From Zygnema circumcarinatum (Eukaryota > Streptophyta > Zygnematophyceae > Zygnematales > Zygnemataceae), in assembly GCA_037447605.1 (NCBI GenBank), contig CM074816.1, positions 874,942 to 938,941 on the forward strand: 64,000 nt of DNA, read 5' to 3'. The translations under genes were made by a program, and so were the position numbers. Below the pieces are notes generated by a model. It made no database searches. It was not told the origin of the DNA and saw only the letters and a list, made by a program, of their open reading frames with translations. This document shows positions 31,812 to 43,630 of the stretch, in pieces (within the stretch, counting starts at the first letter, position 1; every line of letters starts with the position of its first letter).

Positions 31812-34800
31812 CTAATCGCCCCACTTCCTCAAAACGCATTCAAGAAAATTGACAAGAACGAACTCACTATAGCCCATAAACATCATCACCACCATCATCA
31901 TCGACGACGAGGAGGAATGGTTAACTTTTGGTGACTGAAATGAAAAGCGCTTAAGGAGCTCCCAAGTAAACTCGCTCCTTTGCAGGAAGGGACCTGCACA
32001 GGGCAGGGGGCGGCCGCACAGGGCAGTCAGAACCGCCCTGCAAAAGGTCCATTGTTTAAAATGAAGATTAAGATTTTTACCATTAAAAAATATTACTATT
32101 AGGGAGGGACATTTTTGAAGTGCGCACATTCCATTGAGAGCCGCCAGCACATCTTTTTCGAAGTTGAGAGGGTCTGCCGCCGGCTTATAGCGGCGAATAG
32201 GATTGCCCTCGCGGTCGATGAGGAACTGCAGCAAGCGAGGGAGGGAGGGAGAGAGGGAGGGAGGGAGAGGGAGGGAGGGAGGGAGGGAGAGAGGGAGAGG
32301 GAGGGAGGGAGGAAGCGGGTCAGCGCACTGGCTTGACTCACAGGGCTTAGTCGAGTCATCATTTTTACCCCCCCCCCAAAAAAGGCGGACTAGTCCTTAG
32401 TCAAACTAATCCAACTAAGACTTAGGGTATTTAGGGTGAGGAAGTTGACAGGAAGTAAAGCTCAAACTAACCGTGCTGGGTTTCACTTGATACTGTAAAG
32501 TGATCGAAATAGCTTCGAAGGATAAGACTTAGCGAAGAAAAAAAAAACGGTTTTGTGCCCTTACCTTTACATAGTTCCACTGCGTGGTTCCGCGAAACCG
32601 GTTTTTGAAGCAATATTTTTTTTTGCCAAATATGTCACATGTCACATTCACCAGCAATCCAAATCCCATACAATAAGCACAAGATACAATATTATCTGAT
32701 TTTTGAAATTTAATCACTTTCAGAAGCAATCGATCATTTGAAGAATTTTGGTTCTAGGGTCTGTCCCATTTTTAGGGTTTCCAGGCTCACCTCTATCTCC
32801 CCGGGCTGCCTCTTTTTGAGAAATCCGTACAGAGGATGCATTCCGGGCCCCTTCACTTCCAGCTGCTCCCTCTCCACTCCCTCTCTCTCTCTCACTACAC
32901 ATGCTTCCCTTACATAGAAATACTGGAAAATGCAAAGCTGTTTCATTCGTAGGACTTTTATCTTTTAGGGTTTTATGCTTTAGAGGACACCCGAGTTGGG
33001 ATGTATGGAGAGAGGAAAGAAAAGGTCGAAGAGGGAGGAGGGGAGGGAGGAAGGATGAGCAAAGGGGAGAGAGAGAAGGGAGGAGAGTGGGAAGGGAGAC
33101 GCAGAAGAGGGTAGAGAGAGAAGGGAAAGGGAGGAGTTACCTTATCGAATACTGGGAACTGAAAGAAGTGAGGCCATTCGCACAGAGAGAAACGAACCAC
33201 ATAGAACTGTTAGGAATTCCGGAACCCTAATTTTGTGCAGACACCATCTCTTCATGATGAACTTTAGAACATTCTTCCATTTTGAAAACATGAAAGGAAT
33301 AGATAGGAACGATACGATGCATTGCTGCTATCAAAATCATTGAAATTTTAAAAGCAATTTATCTTTTTCGCATGGAGGACACAGGAAGGATTGATTCGAT
33401 ATTCAATATATATGTATCGAAATAATTCGAAACAAATAATAATAATTCGATATTGTGAATGCGAAACACATAGACAGTGAGGCAAACTGTCTGACCTCAA
33501 ATCCAAACTTGTAGTACGCATATTCCCGCTCTTCATCGCTTGACCCCGGAGCCTGCCCCCCAAACTGAAACCCTAATTCTGCAAATTGTGAGAAACCTTA
33601 AAAGATTCAAGTTCCTTTAAAATTTCATGCCCCTCCTTTTCGAATACAGTCCTACAATATTTAACAATTTGTGTATTGTCCAGCGAAGCTTAATCATCCA
33701 TTCAGACCCCGGGTCTAGGAGGGCAGTCCCTGCTTGCATGGCTCAAGCAAGTTCAAGTCAAGAAGGTGAGAAGTAGATGATTTTTGAGAGCCTAAAAACC
33801 TAAAATATAGATAAAGATTTGAAAGCCTTTGCTTCTTACCTGGTTGCAGGGGAAGGCAAGCAACGTGAACCCCTGTAACCCATTTTTTACAGATAGAACG
33901 AGTAGGAACAATCTTCAGAAAGGGTCTGTAGAGGAATGCTTTCAAGCCATGAAAATGCTCAAACTTTAACAAACAAAAAAAATGCAGTTGAAACACCACA
34001 CCATGTGGTAAGACTGTGCAGCATCGACCAAAGTAAACAAGTGAGACAGGAGAACAGGTTTAACACAACAGCTCAAGAAGGAAGAGAGAGAAGGAAGAGA
34101 GAGTGAGAGAGGGAGATGATAGAGGGAGAGAGAGAGGGAGAGGGAGAGGGAGAGGGCGAGGGAGAGCACGGAATATATGGCTCACCTGGTCTCGATACTT
34201 ATTCCACAAGTACCGCAGACCTGCACTCGCCCACTCTCACATCTCAGAAAGGACAGAAAGAAACAGCGATGCAGGCCGAGATCTCAGTATGTCGCTGTGA
34301 TTTTAAAATGCAAAATTGACCAAATAATGGAAAAAAACCGGTCGTAGCCTGCTGCTTCCTTGCTTCAAGTACATGCGATTATCTATAGAGTTGCATTATT
34401 CAGAGAGCAAGAAAGGACCTGGATAGTTCTGCACAACAAAGCAGCACAAGAGAGATATGATAAGGGCCAGGAATACGACCGAAAGAACAAGCACGGAATC
34501 TCATATTACATCTATATCCATCTGAGGAGCAATAAGATAGTTTCCATTCCTATAACCCTTTACTGCAGGCTAGGGATCAAGAGCCCTGCATGTTTATAAT
34601 GAGCAGATTGCATTCCCTCTCACCACGTTCTGCAGAGGTCAGGCAGAAGCGATGTTCATCACAACGGACACCTGTCAAGGCACGCATTTGAAAACAGGGA
34701 AATAGAACGTTACTGAAAATTCTTAGCCCAAGTACAAGAAATTTTCCTTAACAGTAACAAACCAGCCTCCTGAGTTAGTACTACGCAGGGAATATCCTGA

Positions 34801-36365
34801 GAGAAATGGGGATGCAGAGTAGTGCATAGGAAGTCTCTTTGGCTTTTAGGGTTCCGGCTTAGGGCTTCGGACTATTGCATGAAAGCAGGCATACCATGTT
34901 CTTGTATGGCGAAAGAGGCGCGTCCTCCTCCTTGTACGTCATGGTGAAGTCATACACCGACTTTACCTCACCACCTTCAGCAACTGAAACGAAAGCAAGA
35001 CGACAAAGACATCTTAGAAGAACGTACACCTGGCATTGAATCCAAACTCGCCCTCTACACATGAAATGGAAAGGACGAGAAAAAACAAGCAGGGCAAGTG
35101 GCCCATGGTTCCATGTACATACAGAAGTTCTCAGAAAATAGGCTGCAGTATGCATGTGTGTGGGGTAAAGAGTGAGTGAGAGAGAGTGAGAGACAGAGAC
35201 GGAGAGAGGGGGGGAGAGAGAGAGGGGGGAGGGGGAGGGGGGGAACGAGGGAAAGTGAGGGAGGGGGAGGGAGAGAGAGAGGGAGCGAGGGAGCGAGGGA
35301 GAGACGGAGAGGGGGAGAGAGAGAGAGAGACGAAGAAAGAGGGAGAGAGGACGAGCATGAGAGCGGGAAGAGAGAGGGAGGGAGGCAGAGGGGGAGCGGG
35401 ATAGATGGACAGGGACAGGGAGAATGAGAGGGGAAGAGAAAGAGAGACAGAGTGAGAGATGCACATACCAGTCGTTCCTTTCATGCGGCCACATACCTTG
35501 GGGAAGAAGCAGAGGGGAGAAAATAGAAATTCCGGTGGCTCCTGCTGCCAAAAGAGCGTCCCTTCTTTGCAAGCCCTTCTCCAAAGGCTCTCCGTCCGGG
35601 CCCAGTAGAGAGGCTCCCTTGGAGACGGACGCGCCTCTTGTATCATGTTTGGAGACTTTCGAAGAAGCTGCAGTAACCCTTGCAGCTGCTCCGCAGCCAT
35701 GAATAGGGATGGAGAGCCTGGCTGGCTTCAAATTACGGACTGCAAAACGAAATTACATAAAATTTTACAATTAAAAAATAATAGCGAAGGAAAGGAAAAC
35801 GAAGCGGACGTCACTATTGGGGGTGATATTCACGAATGTTGAGTGCAGGTGAAGTGAAAACATAGTTACATGATATCATACACGTGAGTGAATGTATAGT
35901 TGTGTGAGTGGTGATGCGTTTCCATATGAGATCGTCATGTTATGCATGCGCAAGGAATCTTAAACCTGTGCTATACACACGTACATTTTCGTGTATCCTG
36001 TTTAAAAAATGGAACTCTTTTCATGTAGAAACAGACAGACTTTAAGACATTTCCGCCGCCATTCACATTGCATAAGACTACGCTATTATTTTTCCTGCAA
36101 AATAAAACTATCAGTAATACAAGTGCAGAATTTTCCTGGTTCAGACCACGAACTCGGCGCTTCAGTGCGTGGTTAAGCCTTCTGACACTAAAAGCAGCTG
36201 AAAAGGAGAGAGAGAGAGGAAAGAGAGAGAGAGAAGAGAGAGAGAAAGGAAAGAGAGAGAGAGAAGAGTGAGAGATAAAGGGAGAGAGAAAGAGACGTCA
36301 CCATTGAGCTCGATGGCAGGAGCGAGCACTGCAGCGGGCGGGCGCCCCCCGCAGAGGGAAGCCAT
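31812..36365 (-). CDS. GPX: Glutathione peroxidase with in-frame UGA at the Sec/Cys position (candidate selenoprotein)
   Basis: Twelve exons, all GT-AG and in phase: 36365-36302, 35739-35497, 34983-34895, 34671-34624, 34428-34419, 34220-34186, 33872-33840, 33564-33496, 33158-33141, 32862-32791, 32579-32565, 32225-31812. They encode 369 residues if the TGA at 34641-34639 is read. That TGA follows VSVVMNIASA, exactly where GPX has Sec or Cys, and 20 residues separate it from GFTLLAFPCNQ, as in homologues. The rest of the catalytic tetrad is present (Gln in FPCNQFGG, Trp-Asn in WNYVKFLIDREG). GPX reduces lipid and hydrogen peroxides. The resolving Cys of plant thioredoxin-dependent GPX is absent. 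The leader (exons 1-2) is transit-peptide-like, with RRDALLAAGATG. The C-terminal tail after EKDVLAALNG is unusually long and may be mis-modelled. Confidence 0.8.
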
Positions 36366-36689
36366 GGCTACCGCGCTACTGCTCTCCTCCCTCCCTCCCT
36401 CCCGGAGAGGAAGGCAGAGGTCCATCGTCCGTACACCATTCCGTACGGTTCTCCCTGAATCCAGTCGTCTACCGTACGACACGGCATGTTAGTCGTGTTT
36501 GCATACGTCAGGTCAGTGAGTACACGTGGCGTACGTATGACCGTCAATCTGCGGATCGAACGGTCCCCGCGGCCTCCCTCAAACGCTTGCACGATTTCGG
36601 AGCCGTTCGCTTAATTCGTGGTTTCCGAAAGGGACACGAATGGAGCGAGTAGCAAAGCAGAGGGGAATGAATGAATGAATGCCCATCCT

Positions 36690-36745
36690 GATGTTGTCCA
36701 TGTACATTTGATGGCCTCACCATCGTGAGATCAATAGGGAGGGTC
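36690..36745 (+). repeat. Dispersed repeat family, copy C (terminal block)
   Basis: It contains TGTACATTTGATGGCCTCAC followed by CATCGTGAGATCAAT, the conserved end of the repeat seen at 573-610 and near 26950-26990. A segment at 36790-36905 matches 684-795 in inverse orientation, so a larger composite element is likely. Confidence 0.55.
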
Positions 36746-37094
36746 AGACATTAACCGTGGCCATACTAAATTCCCAAATTTAGTATACTAAAAGTCAACG
36801 TTTCTTGTACGAATTCTGGGTCGGGATCCGCGGCTTCGCCGGACACAGCCGTACCGAAATGCGTACGTACAGCCAGGGGTCCTCATATTTTCCACACTGG
36901 TTTTGGCCAATAATATGAGGCGAAAATATTGATTTTGCATATATAAGGTTCGTGTTACCAATAGACGGGCGGTATTATGTTAGAGTTTATGTTGGACCGT
37001 ACGTATCGTACCGTAATATATAGCGTATCGTACTGTATCGGCTACTACAGCTCGTACGGCTAGTACGGATAGTGCCGTATCGGGGCGTTTCGTG

Positions 37095-37134
37095 TCGTAC
37101 CATATCGTATCGTATCGTATCGTATCGTATTGAA
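37095..37134. repeat. (CGTAT)n microsatellite
   Basis: Five to six copies of the pentamer TCGTA/CGTAT, within a longer stretch (36990-37135) rich in CGTAC and CGTAT words, adjacent to the LTR start. Confidence 0.85.
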
Positions 37135-37213
37135 TCCAAGAAGAAGGGTAGAAGAGCGAGCGCCTCTTACGGCGGCACGTGCGGGGAGATTAGGTGAGTT
37201 TTGCGTAAGCCTG

Positions 37214-38185
37214 TGTAGCACAAGATAAGTGGGGTTAAAAGGAGATTGCTGAGCTAGTCGCAGATGCTGTACGGCCACCCGAGCGTCCGTGCTGAAACTG
37301 ACGTAAGGTTGGGGTGGTGCTGTGGGTCTGCCTGCAGCATAGAGCCAGGATCCGGGGGATTCAGAGGTACGCGCAGCGGAAGACGTAGGGATTNNNNNNN
37401 NNNCCCTTCCTTGGGGACCCTCCTCCCCTGTCCTCTCCTCGGCTAGTCTCTTAGCTAGGCTTCTAGTGATCATTGGTCATTGAGAGTAATGCAAGGCAGG
37501 ATAGAGCAAGATAGGGGCTTGGCATAGTGACAGCAGAGGGAAAACAGGACACAACTTAGATAAAGGTGGTATTTTGGAAACTCACCCCAGCCAACGGTTG
37601 GCTGGGGAATGTCATTACAATGAACGCCTTCACCGGGAAATCTTTGTCTAATCGCTGAATGGGACGCCTAAATGCTATCGCAAGAAGAAGACTCTTTCTC
37701 TCTCTCTCTCTCTCTATCTATGGCATGGAACTCTCTCTCTCCCCTTACTTAGCATCTGTTGCCAGAATCGAAGAGGAAGGAAAAGAAGAAAGAAGAACAA
37801 GACAACAAACCACACAGCAAATACAAAATACTGCTTCAGCACTAAAAGACAAACAAGCATCACCGACATCCCATCTACTTAACACCCATACCAGATCTTG
37901 AGTCTTGCAGTGACAGTCCCCTCGACACAATTGCCACCGAGGCCTGACTGACTACGCGGAGCCTCTCGGATAGGTCAATCTAATGATAATCGGGCGCCTT
38001 AGGCGTGTTCCTGAGTAGCGCCTTGCTGGATGGTGTGTCGCCGCGGGCCGCCAACACATGGCGCCGCCTTCTCGCATCCTCCGTTGGCAGCTCCTGGATT
38101 CCGCTGATCCGTGACACGGAAGAGGCATATGTCAAGTACAATTGAACTGACGCAGATCCGTCGAACGCAGCTCCGTTACGCTACA
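37214..38185 (-). repeat. 3' LTR of the gypsy element
   Basis: It is bounded by inverted termini TGTAGC and GCTACA. Shared landmarks with the LTRs at 44682 and 46366 are GATAAGTGGGGTTAA, a CTCACCCCAGCCA...GGTTGGCTGGGG hairpin, a CT microsatellite, and ACAAGACAACAAACCACAC. Confidence 0.85.
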
Positions 38186-38759
38186 TCTGTAGCACATGCC
38201 GGGGGGGGGAAAACAAGCGCACGCCCCTGCGGGCGCAATGAAGAAGAGACAAAGGGCATGGAAGGAGCCAATGATGACGTGGACGGGGGGCCGCGTGAGG
38301 CGAGTCGGTGGCCGTGTGGAGAAGCTGCCGCGTACATTCGGCAATGGGGAGTATCGGCATGACCGCATCGGAAGAGACGGCCGGCTGGCGAAATGTTGGC
38401 GAAGTGGCAAAAAGTGGCGGGAATTAGAAATGGACCAATGAGGAGTCGTCATGGCAGGGGGGGTACGGAGGATGCCGCGCTGTCGGTCGCGAACGGTCAG
38501 CCATCGCTGGCAGGAACCGCCACGTGGCCGGCACGATGGCGCGATCCAGCGCTACGCCAGCCCGTGCCATGAGAGTCAGGGCCCTCCGCAATGGGGGCGC
38601 TCAACCCGGGATCTCCACTGGCTCAGCAGACTAAGGGGCCCTGACCACGGGGAGCCCGCCAGCCGGTTGACCAATTCCTGAGCCAAATGAGCTTGATGTG
38701 GCGCTACCTTGACTGGGCGAGAGGGACTGTGCGGCGCCTCCTAAGCTCGGTGAGTTGTC

Positions 38760-39672
38760 GCTCAACGCTCGTCGAGGTGGTGGGAGGCCATGGAATCTAG
38801 GGTTTGGAAGTGGAGGGCCAGGAGCTGAAGCTGGGCGACCCGATCCGGGGGAGGCGCGTCATCGTGGAAGAGGGGCTCAGCAGAGAGGAGGTCAAGGGGA
38901 ATGCGGGGCTTACGGCCATAGAGGAGCTCGTAGGGAGAGAAGCCCGTGAGGAGTGGACGGAGGCATCACACGTGAAGACCAGGATGGATCGCGCGAGCCC
39001 GCCTGCAGCGCCAGCCGCGGACGCACGCACCCCCGGTTGCCCGATGGCACGTTCTGCAAGCCGATTCTGCCAGGGGGAGAAGGGGCTCAGAGGTGTGGTG
39101 ATGACTGTTAAGCTCTGCAGGAGCTAAATGCCCCTTGTATTTGGTGCCATTGTCAGTGACAGCAGTAGGAGAGATAGTGCGGTGACCATGGCCGCCAGGA
39201 GGCGAGCAGAGTGGATGGAGATGCTGAGGTCCTGCGATGAACTTCTACTCACTTGGTGGTACCTGTCCACGTGAGGAAGACCCGGACAGCCCATAGGGGT
39301 GCTGAGCCCTGGGGGATAGAAAGGACGATGTTCCAGTTCGTGACGCCTCGCATGGGGATCTCACCCATCTCCAGGGGGTTGATGGTTCGGCAGGGAGAAG
39401 CGCTTTGTGCGGCTTAACGAGGATGTTTCCGATGTAATGGCTTACCGTGCCATGGCAGGCCTGTGATAATAGTGCCTCCCTGGAGGCAGGCGACCATCTC
39501 TTCCGCCAAGGCGAACCCCGCTGGCTTGATCGCAACATCCAGAATCTCCATGCGTTCATTGGGGAAAGGAACAGGAAGGCCAGAGGGGAGGTACAGTATC
39601 TGTCCGTCATCATCAACAGAGAAGTGCCGAGCGCGGCGGAGCAGCCGAGCCCGCTTGGTGTCCGTGACAAAG
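38760..39672 (-). pseudogene. Integrase remnant of the gypsy element
   Basis: In fragmented minus-strand frames the sequence shows a C-terminal integrase pattern (GFSPYELLYGRKPRIPLDLL near 38960-38880) typical of gypsy integrases. The catalytic core is not continuous, so this part is inactive. The same block recurs at 47980-48150. Confidence 0.65.
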
Positions 39673-40700
39673 GGGGGTAATGTGCGGGTCATGACGTAGC
39701 GCAGAAGGGAGGAGTCTGAATGGACGTCATTGGCGCTGGGGAAATGGGGAGGAAGTAAGGGAGCGTCGCCATCGTCATCCATGAGGAGTTCCCACGGATC
39801 CGCATGGGGGTGGCCGTGGGTGAAGTCAGGGTCCTCCCAGCGATGGAGGGTGGTGGCGGTGGCCGGAATATCGATCAGCCCATCTGCGAATAGGACATCA
39901 TGCAGGGCTTGAGCGGCAATAAAAATCTCAATGGGAAGATGCTCAGGGTTCAAGAGGGTGGGTGGAGGGATGGGTTCAGGAACGGCCGGATCGTGACAGA
40001 GGAGGGGAGCCGAAGGATTGCGACTGAGGCCATCAGCATTGCCGTGACTACGGCCGGGACGGTGAGTGACTTTGAGTACATTGTACTCCTCCAACTTCAT
40101 CACCCATCGTGCAAACTTAGGGCGTAGGGTAGCCATAATGTGCAGCCAGGTGAGGGGCATGTGGTCAGTCCGGATGATAACGGGCTGGTAGGCCGTGAAG
40201 AGCTTGAACTTCTCGAGTGCCCAGAGGATAGCCGCGGCCTCACCCTCAGTAGGGCTGTACTTGGTCTCGGTTTCTGAACAAACCCTGCTAGCATAACTGA
40301 CCGGGTGTTCCCCATCCGAGAATGCTTGACTGGCCACTGCCCCAAAGCCCGTCTGACTCCAGTCAGCGTCAATAATGGTGGGCAGGGTGGGGTCGAATTG
40401 ATGCAGACAAGGAGCTATAGGGCACTCTGAGTGCGCGTGAAGGCCAAATCCTGCCCCGGCTCCATCGGTCTGGGATCTCCGTGCTCTCCAAGGCATGTAG
40501 GGGACGTGCAATAAGGGCATAGCCCTTGATGAACCGGCGATAGAATGAGGTGAGCCCCAAGAAGGACTTGAGCTGAGTGAGGGTCTAGAATTGGCATAAG
40601 GAGAAACCCCGTTTCAATTTGTCGAGCTATGGTTCCAGGCCATCTGATGCGAGGGCGGTGCCTGAGACTGAGTGATCTCTGCGCTGGACTCGGAGCTTTG
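39672..40700 (-). pseudogene. RNase H and connection domain of the gypsy polyprotein
   Basis: The frame shows the RT-RNase H connection (GLTSFYRRFIKGYALIARPL near 40555-40495) and an RNase H with DADWSQTGFGAV, YSPTEGEAAAILWALEKFK, RTDHMPLTWL and HRPGRSHGNADGLSR. These are hallmarks of Ty3/gypsy polyproteins. A frameshift near 40440 separates the connection from RNase H, so no intact polyprotein is encoded. Confidence 0.8.
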
Positions 40701-41739
40701 GGGTGCAATCTTCAAACGTGCACTAATGAGCTGCGCAGGACTTGGCGTATGTGACCAGGTGGGAGGACCAGTCCTTGCTGTGGAGGGAGGCATCATCCAC
40801 GTAAGGCTCGCAGAAGGCGCGACAGGGGCCGAATACTTGGTTGGCCAGGCGCTGGTGAGTCTGGCTGGAATTCTTGAGCCCAAAGGGAAGCACTGTCCAC
40901 TGCACGAAGCGTGTGGCTGTGCGCAGCCCTGTCTTGCAGCGATCGGCCTGCCGCAGGGGGATCTGCCAGAAGGCTTTCTGCATGTCAAGTGCCGAGATGA
41001 TCGACTTATCAGGGGAGACGCCGTGGACAATTAGGTCCACATTTGGTAATGTGTAGGGATTCTGACTCCCATTGCATTCAGTTTCCGGAGTCCCCACAGA
41101 AGCGAGTGTGCCATCCGGTTTTGCAGCACTGGGCTGCTCACGCCCTTCTCCAGGTTCCATCAGTCCTGAGTCGTTTCTGCAGTTTTGACCGCCGCTCCAC
41201 ATCGCCTTTGACGGGCGGAGCGGCAGGGAGTCATGGTCACCATGGGAGGTCATCCTGGCATCCATATGGTGCTCAATCAGGTGGGTCTTGCCGATGTCAA
41301 GTGAATGTCGTGCGAAAACTAGGTGATTTCGGCGCAGCACTTGTCGTAGTTGAGAATGCTTGATCGTGTCTGAGAGTACTGCTGGCCCCAATCGCATCTG
41401 CGCCTCTATTTCCAGCCACTCCTCATCACTGATGGTCTCATGGGGGGGAAAGCTGGGTGCAGGTAGCACTGGCGGCAACAGTTCTTCCGTCGACGCACCG
41501 AGAGCTGGACTCGGAGAAGAAGGAGGGGGAGTCTCGTCATCGGTATCAGAATTGGCCGATCCATGAGAAGAATGGGGGCTGCTGACTCGAAATGCATGGT
41601 GATTTTGCAGAGACCCGCCGCGCGTGGCGCCTGGGGAGGGCGGGAGACAGCATCTTTGAGGACCATGGGGAAGGAGCAGCTCGCCCGCAGGAGTACAAGT
41701 GCAGCTGACATGCATAAAGTTGATCGTGCTCCCATTCAA
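40700..41739 (-). pseudogene. Reverse transcriptase of the gypsy element
   Basis: The minus-strand frame includes a protease-RT linker (SDTIKHSQLRQVLRRNHLVF), then DKSIISALDMQKAFWQIPL, FVQWTVLPFGLKNSSQTHQR and the catalytic YVDDA box. The fingers region is disrupted around MWSGGQNCRNDSGLM, where the usual PYRLSP-type sequence is lost. It copies element RNA into DNA in active relatives; here it is damaged. Confidence 0.85.
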
Positions 41740-41757
41740 TGAGCCAATTTGAGCTGG

Positions 41758-43200
41758 CTAGGATAGAATAGTGCGAGTGGCCGCCATGGCGCATTCACTG
41801 CTGGCTCCCATCCTCACACCGACTACCATTGTGGCGCTGCCCACCCCTTCACTAAGGCCCCCCCTCAACCCACATATCGGGGAACCGGGCTCGAGCGTCC
41901 TTGTCCAACCTGTTTCATCACAGGCCGGCAGAGGCAACGCGCGCATAGCCCCCGTGTCGATCATGGCTTTGCTGGGATGACCGTTGAGCCATACATTGAC
42001 GATGATCCGCACGTTGGGCGTTGGGATGAGAGGGAGGATCTGAATCTGGCGAGGAGGATGGCGAGGGGAGCGGACTGGGTCCGGCGGAGACGCCGTAGCC
42101 ATGTGGTGGATATCGGGCCGCGAGGGATGTCTGGAGGACATGCCACTGGAATGGGAGGCCGCAGGTGGCCTCGCAGCGCCAGCTTTTGAACCTACGGCGC
42201 ACATCACGAGTCGGCACGATGGCGACAAGCATGCGAGCCACGTTGCATGTAGTTGATGAACCATGCGTTTAATCAGGAGAGGCCGCTGCCGGGGGGAGTG
42301 GTCACGATCGGCTGCTTGGGGGTAGAAACGGGCTGCTCGAGGACGATGTGGAGGGTTGACGTGCATCTCTTCGGTCGCCGGTGGCGTCGGCTCTGGCTGC
42401 GCCGCTGTCGGCTCCTCTTCATTGAGATCTTCAATTTCCTCCTCAGGCAGGGATCCCAAGGGATGACCCGTGAAGGGAGGGATGACTGAAGTTCTTCCTG
42501 ACAGGGTGGCTACCGTGGAGCTGTGTCCTTGAGAACCGCGCGAGACGCAGGAGGATGGGAGGGGATGGGGAGAATGAGGATCGCTTCGGTTGACAGGGAG
42601 CCTGCGCAGGGCAGTTGCAATCTCGGCAATCCGGGCTTGTGCATTAGCTTCAAAAGTGATGGGGGATTCTGACAAAGCCGGTTGAAATGCCGCGGCAACC
42701 TGGGCAGTGCGTGATCGGGCAGCAGGATCGGGCTCAGCACCCAATACGTTTGACAGGGAAGGGGAGTCCATGGGGTGCAGATGGATAGGTGGTCGCTGCA
42801 GGATGGTGTAAGCGGGTGAAGGAGGTGGAGGCGGGCGAAAGGGAGCTGGTGTTCTCGGTGGTGTGGGAGCAGCCGGGAGCATATCCATGAATGTGATCTC
42901 TGCAGGTGAGTTCCCTGCTGCTGCCTCTTTCCCCTTCCGGGCCTTCTCACTTGAGAGTCTCCGCATGCACACACGGGCATCGTGTCCCGTGATCTGGCAG
43001 AAGGTGCAGGTCCATGGTCCGCAACGCAGCCGCGGATTATGATTCAGGCCGCAGGCAAGACACACGCCCTCTGGAACCCCTGCCTCTGTCATCCGACGGC
43101 GCAGATCGGCCCTAGCAGCTTCTCTCTCTTCGGGTGTGCGATCGGAATAAGGTGGAGCCCGATATCCTGGACGAGAAACATCTGGTATGTGAGGATTCAC
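41758..43200 (-). pseudogene. Gag nucleocapsid-protease segment of the gypsy element
   Basis: One open frame of 480 codons carries an N-terminal Cys-rich knuckle region (CLACGLNHNPRLRCG, then CTFCQITGHDARVC), a long proline-rich linker, and a retroviral-type aspartic protease motif (KAMIDTGAMRALPLP). These parts process and package element RNA in gypsy retrotransposons. It is separated from gag and RT by stops or frameshifts. Confidence 0.8.
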
Positions 43201-43630
43201 CGCCGGCTCAATGGGATGCGCCGGATCATGAGGGTATGGGGAAATGTGAAGGGGCTTGATCGCGCTGGCTGACAGCGAGAGGGCTGCACCATAAGGGCTG
43301 CCCCCACGTCTGAGCAGGGATGCTGGAGAAGATGGCTTGTTTTAGGAAGATGCAGCGAGTGATCACACATGCTGATCCTGTGTCTTCAGGACGCTGCAGA
43401 GGCCGACTCTGTTGTGGACCTGGGCGTTCATGTAACGTGGTCGCACATGTCGGTTGCCCCTCATCCTTCCTGACGCTCCGCCCGCCCTAACAATGCCTGA
43501 CCGTGGTGGTCGCTCAGTTTACGAATTGAGGCGGAGATCCTTCTTGCGATGGCCTTGGAACTACTGACACTTCGAAAAGTCAGGCAAGTTCTCGATTGAT
43601 CGCCACGGCGCAGTAGTGCGCCGCCTGAAT

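Noticed and set aside
34186-34240. Direct splice from the UGA exon to the 34220 exon, or use of an acceptor at about 34229
   Set aside because: The direct join is out of phase and the 34229 acceptor lacks a pyrimidine tract; the 10-nt exon at 34428-34419 solves the phase and supplies the conserved Asn-Tyr.
34639-34641. TGA as an ordinary nonsense mutation in a pseudogene
   Set aside because: Not fully excluded, but the rest of the gene has no frameshift or further stop, tiny exons keep perfect phase, the stop is exactly at the Sec/Cys codon, and a SECIS-like hairpin follows.
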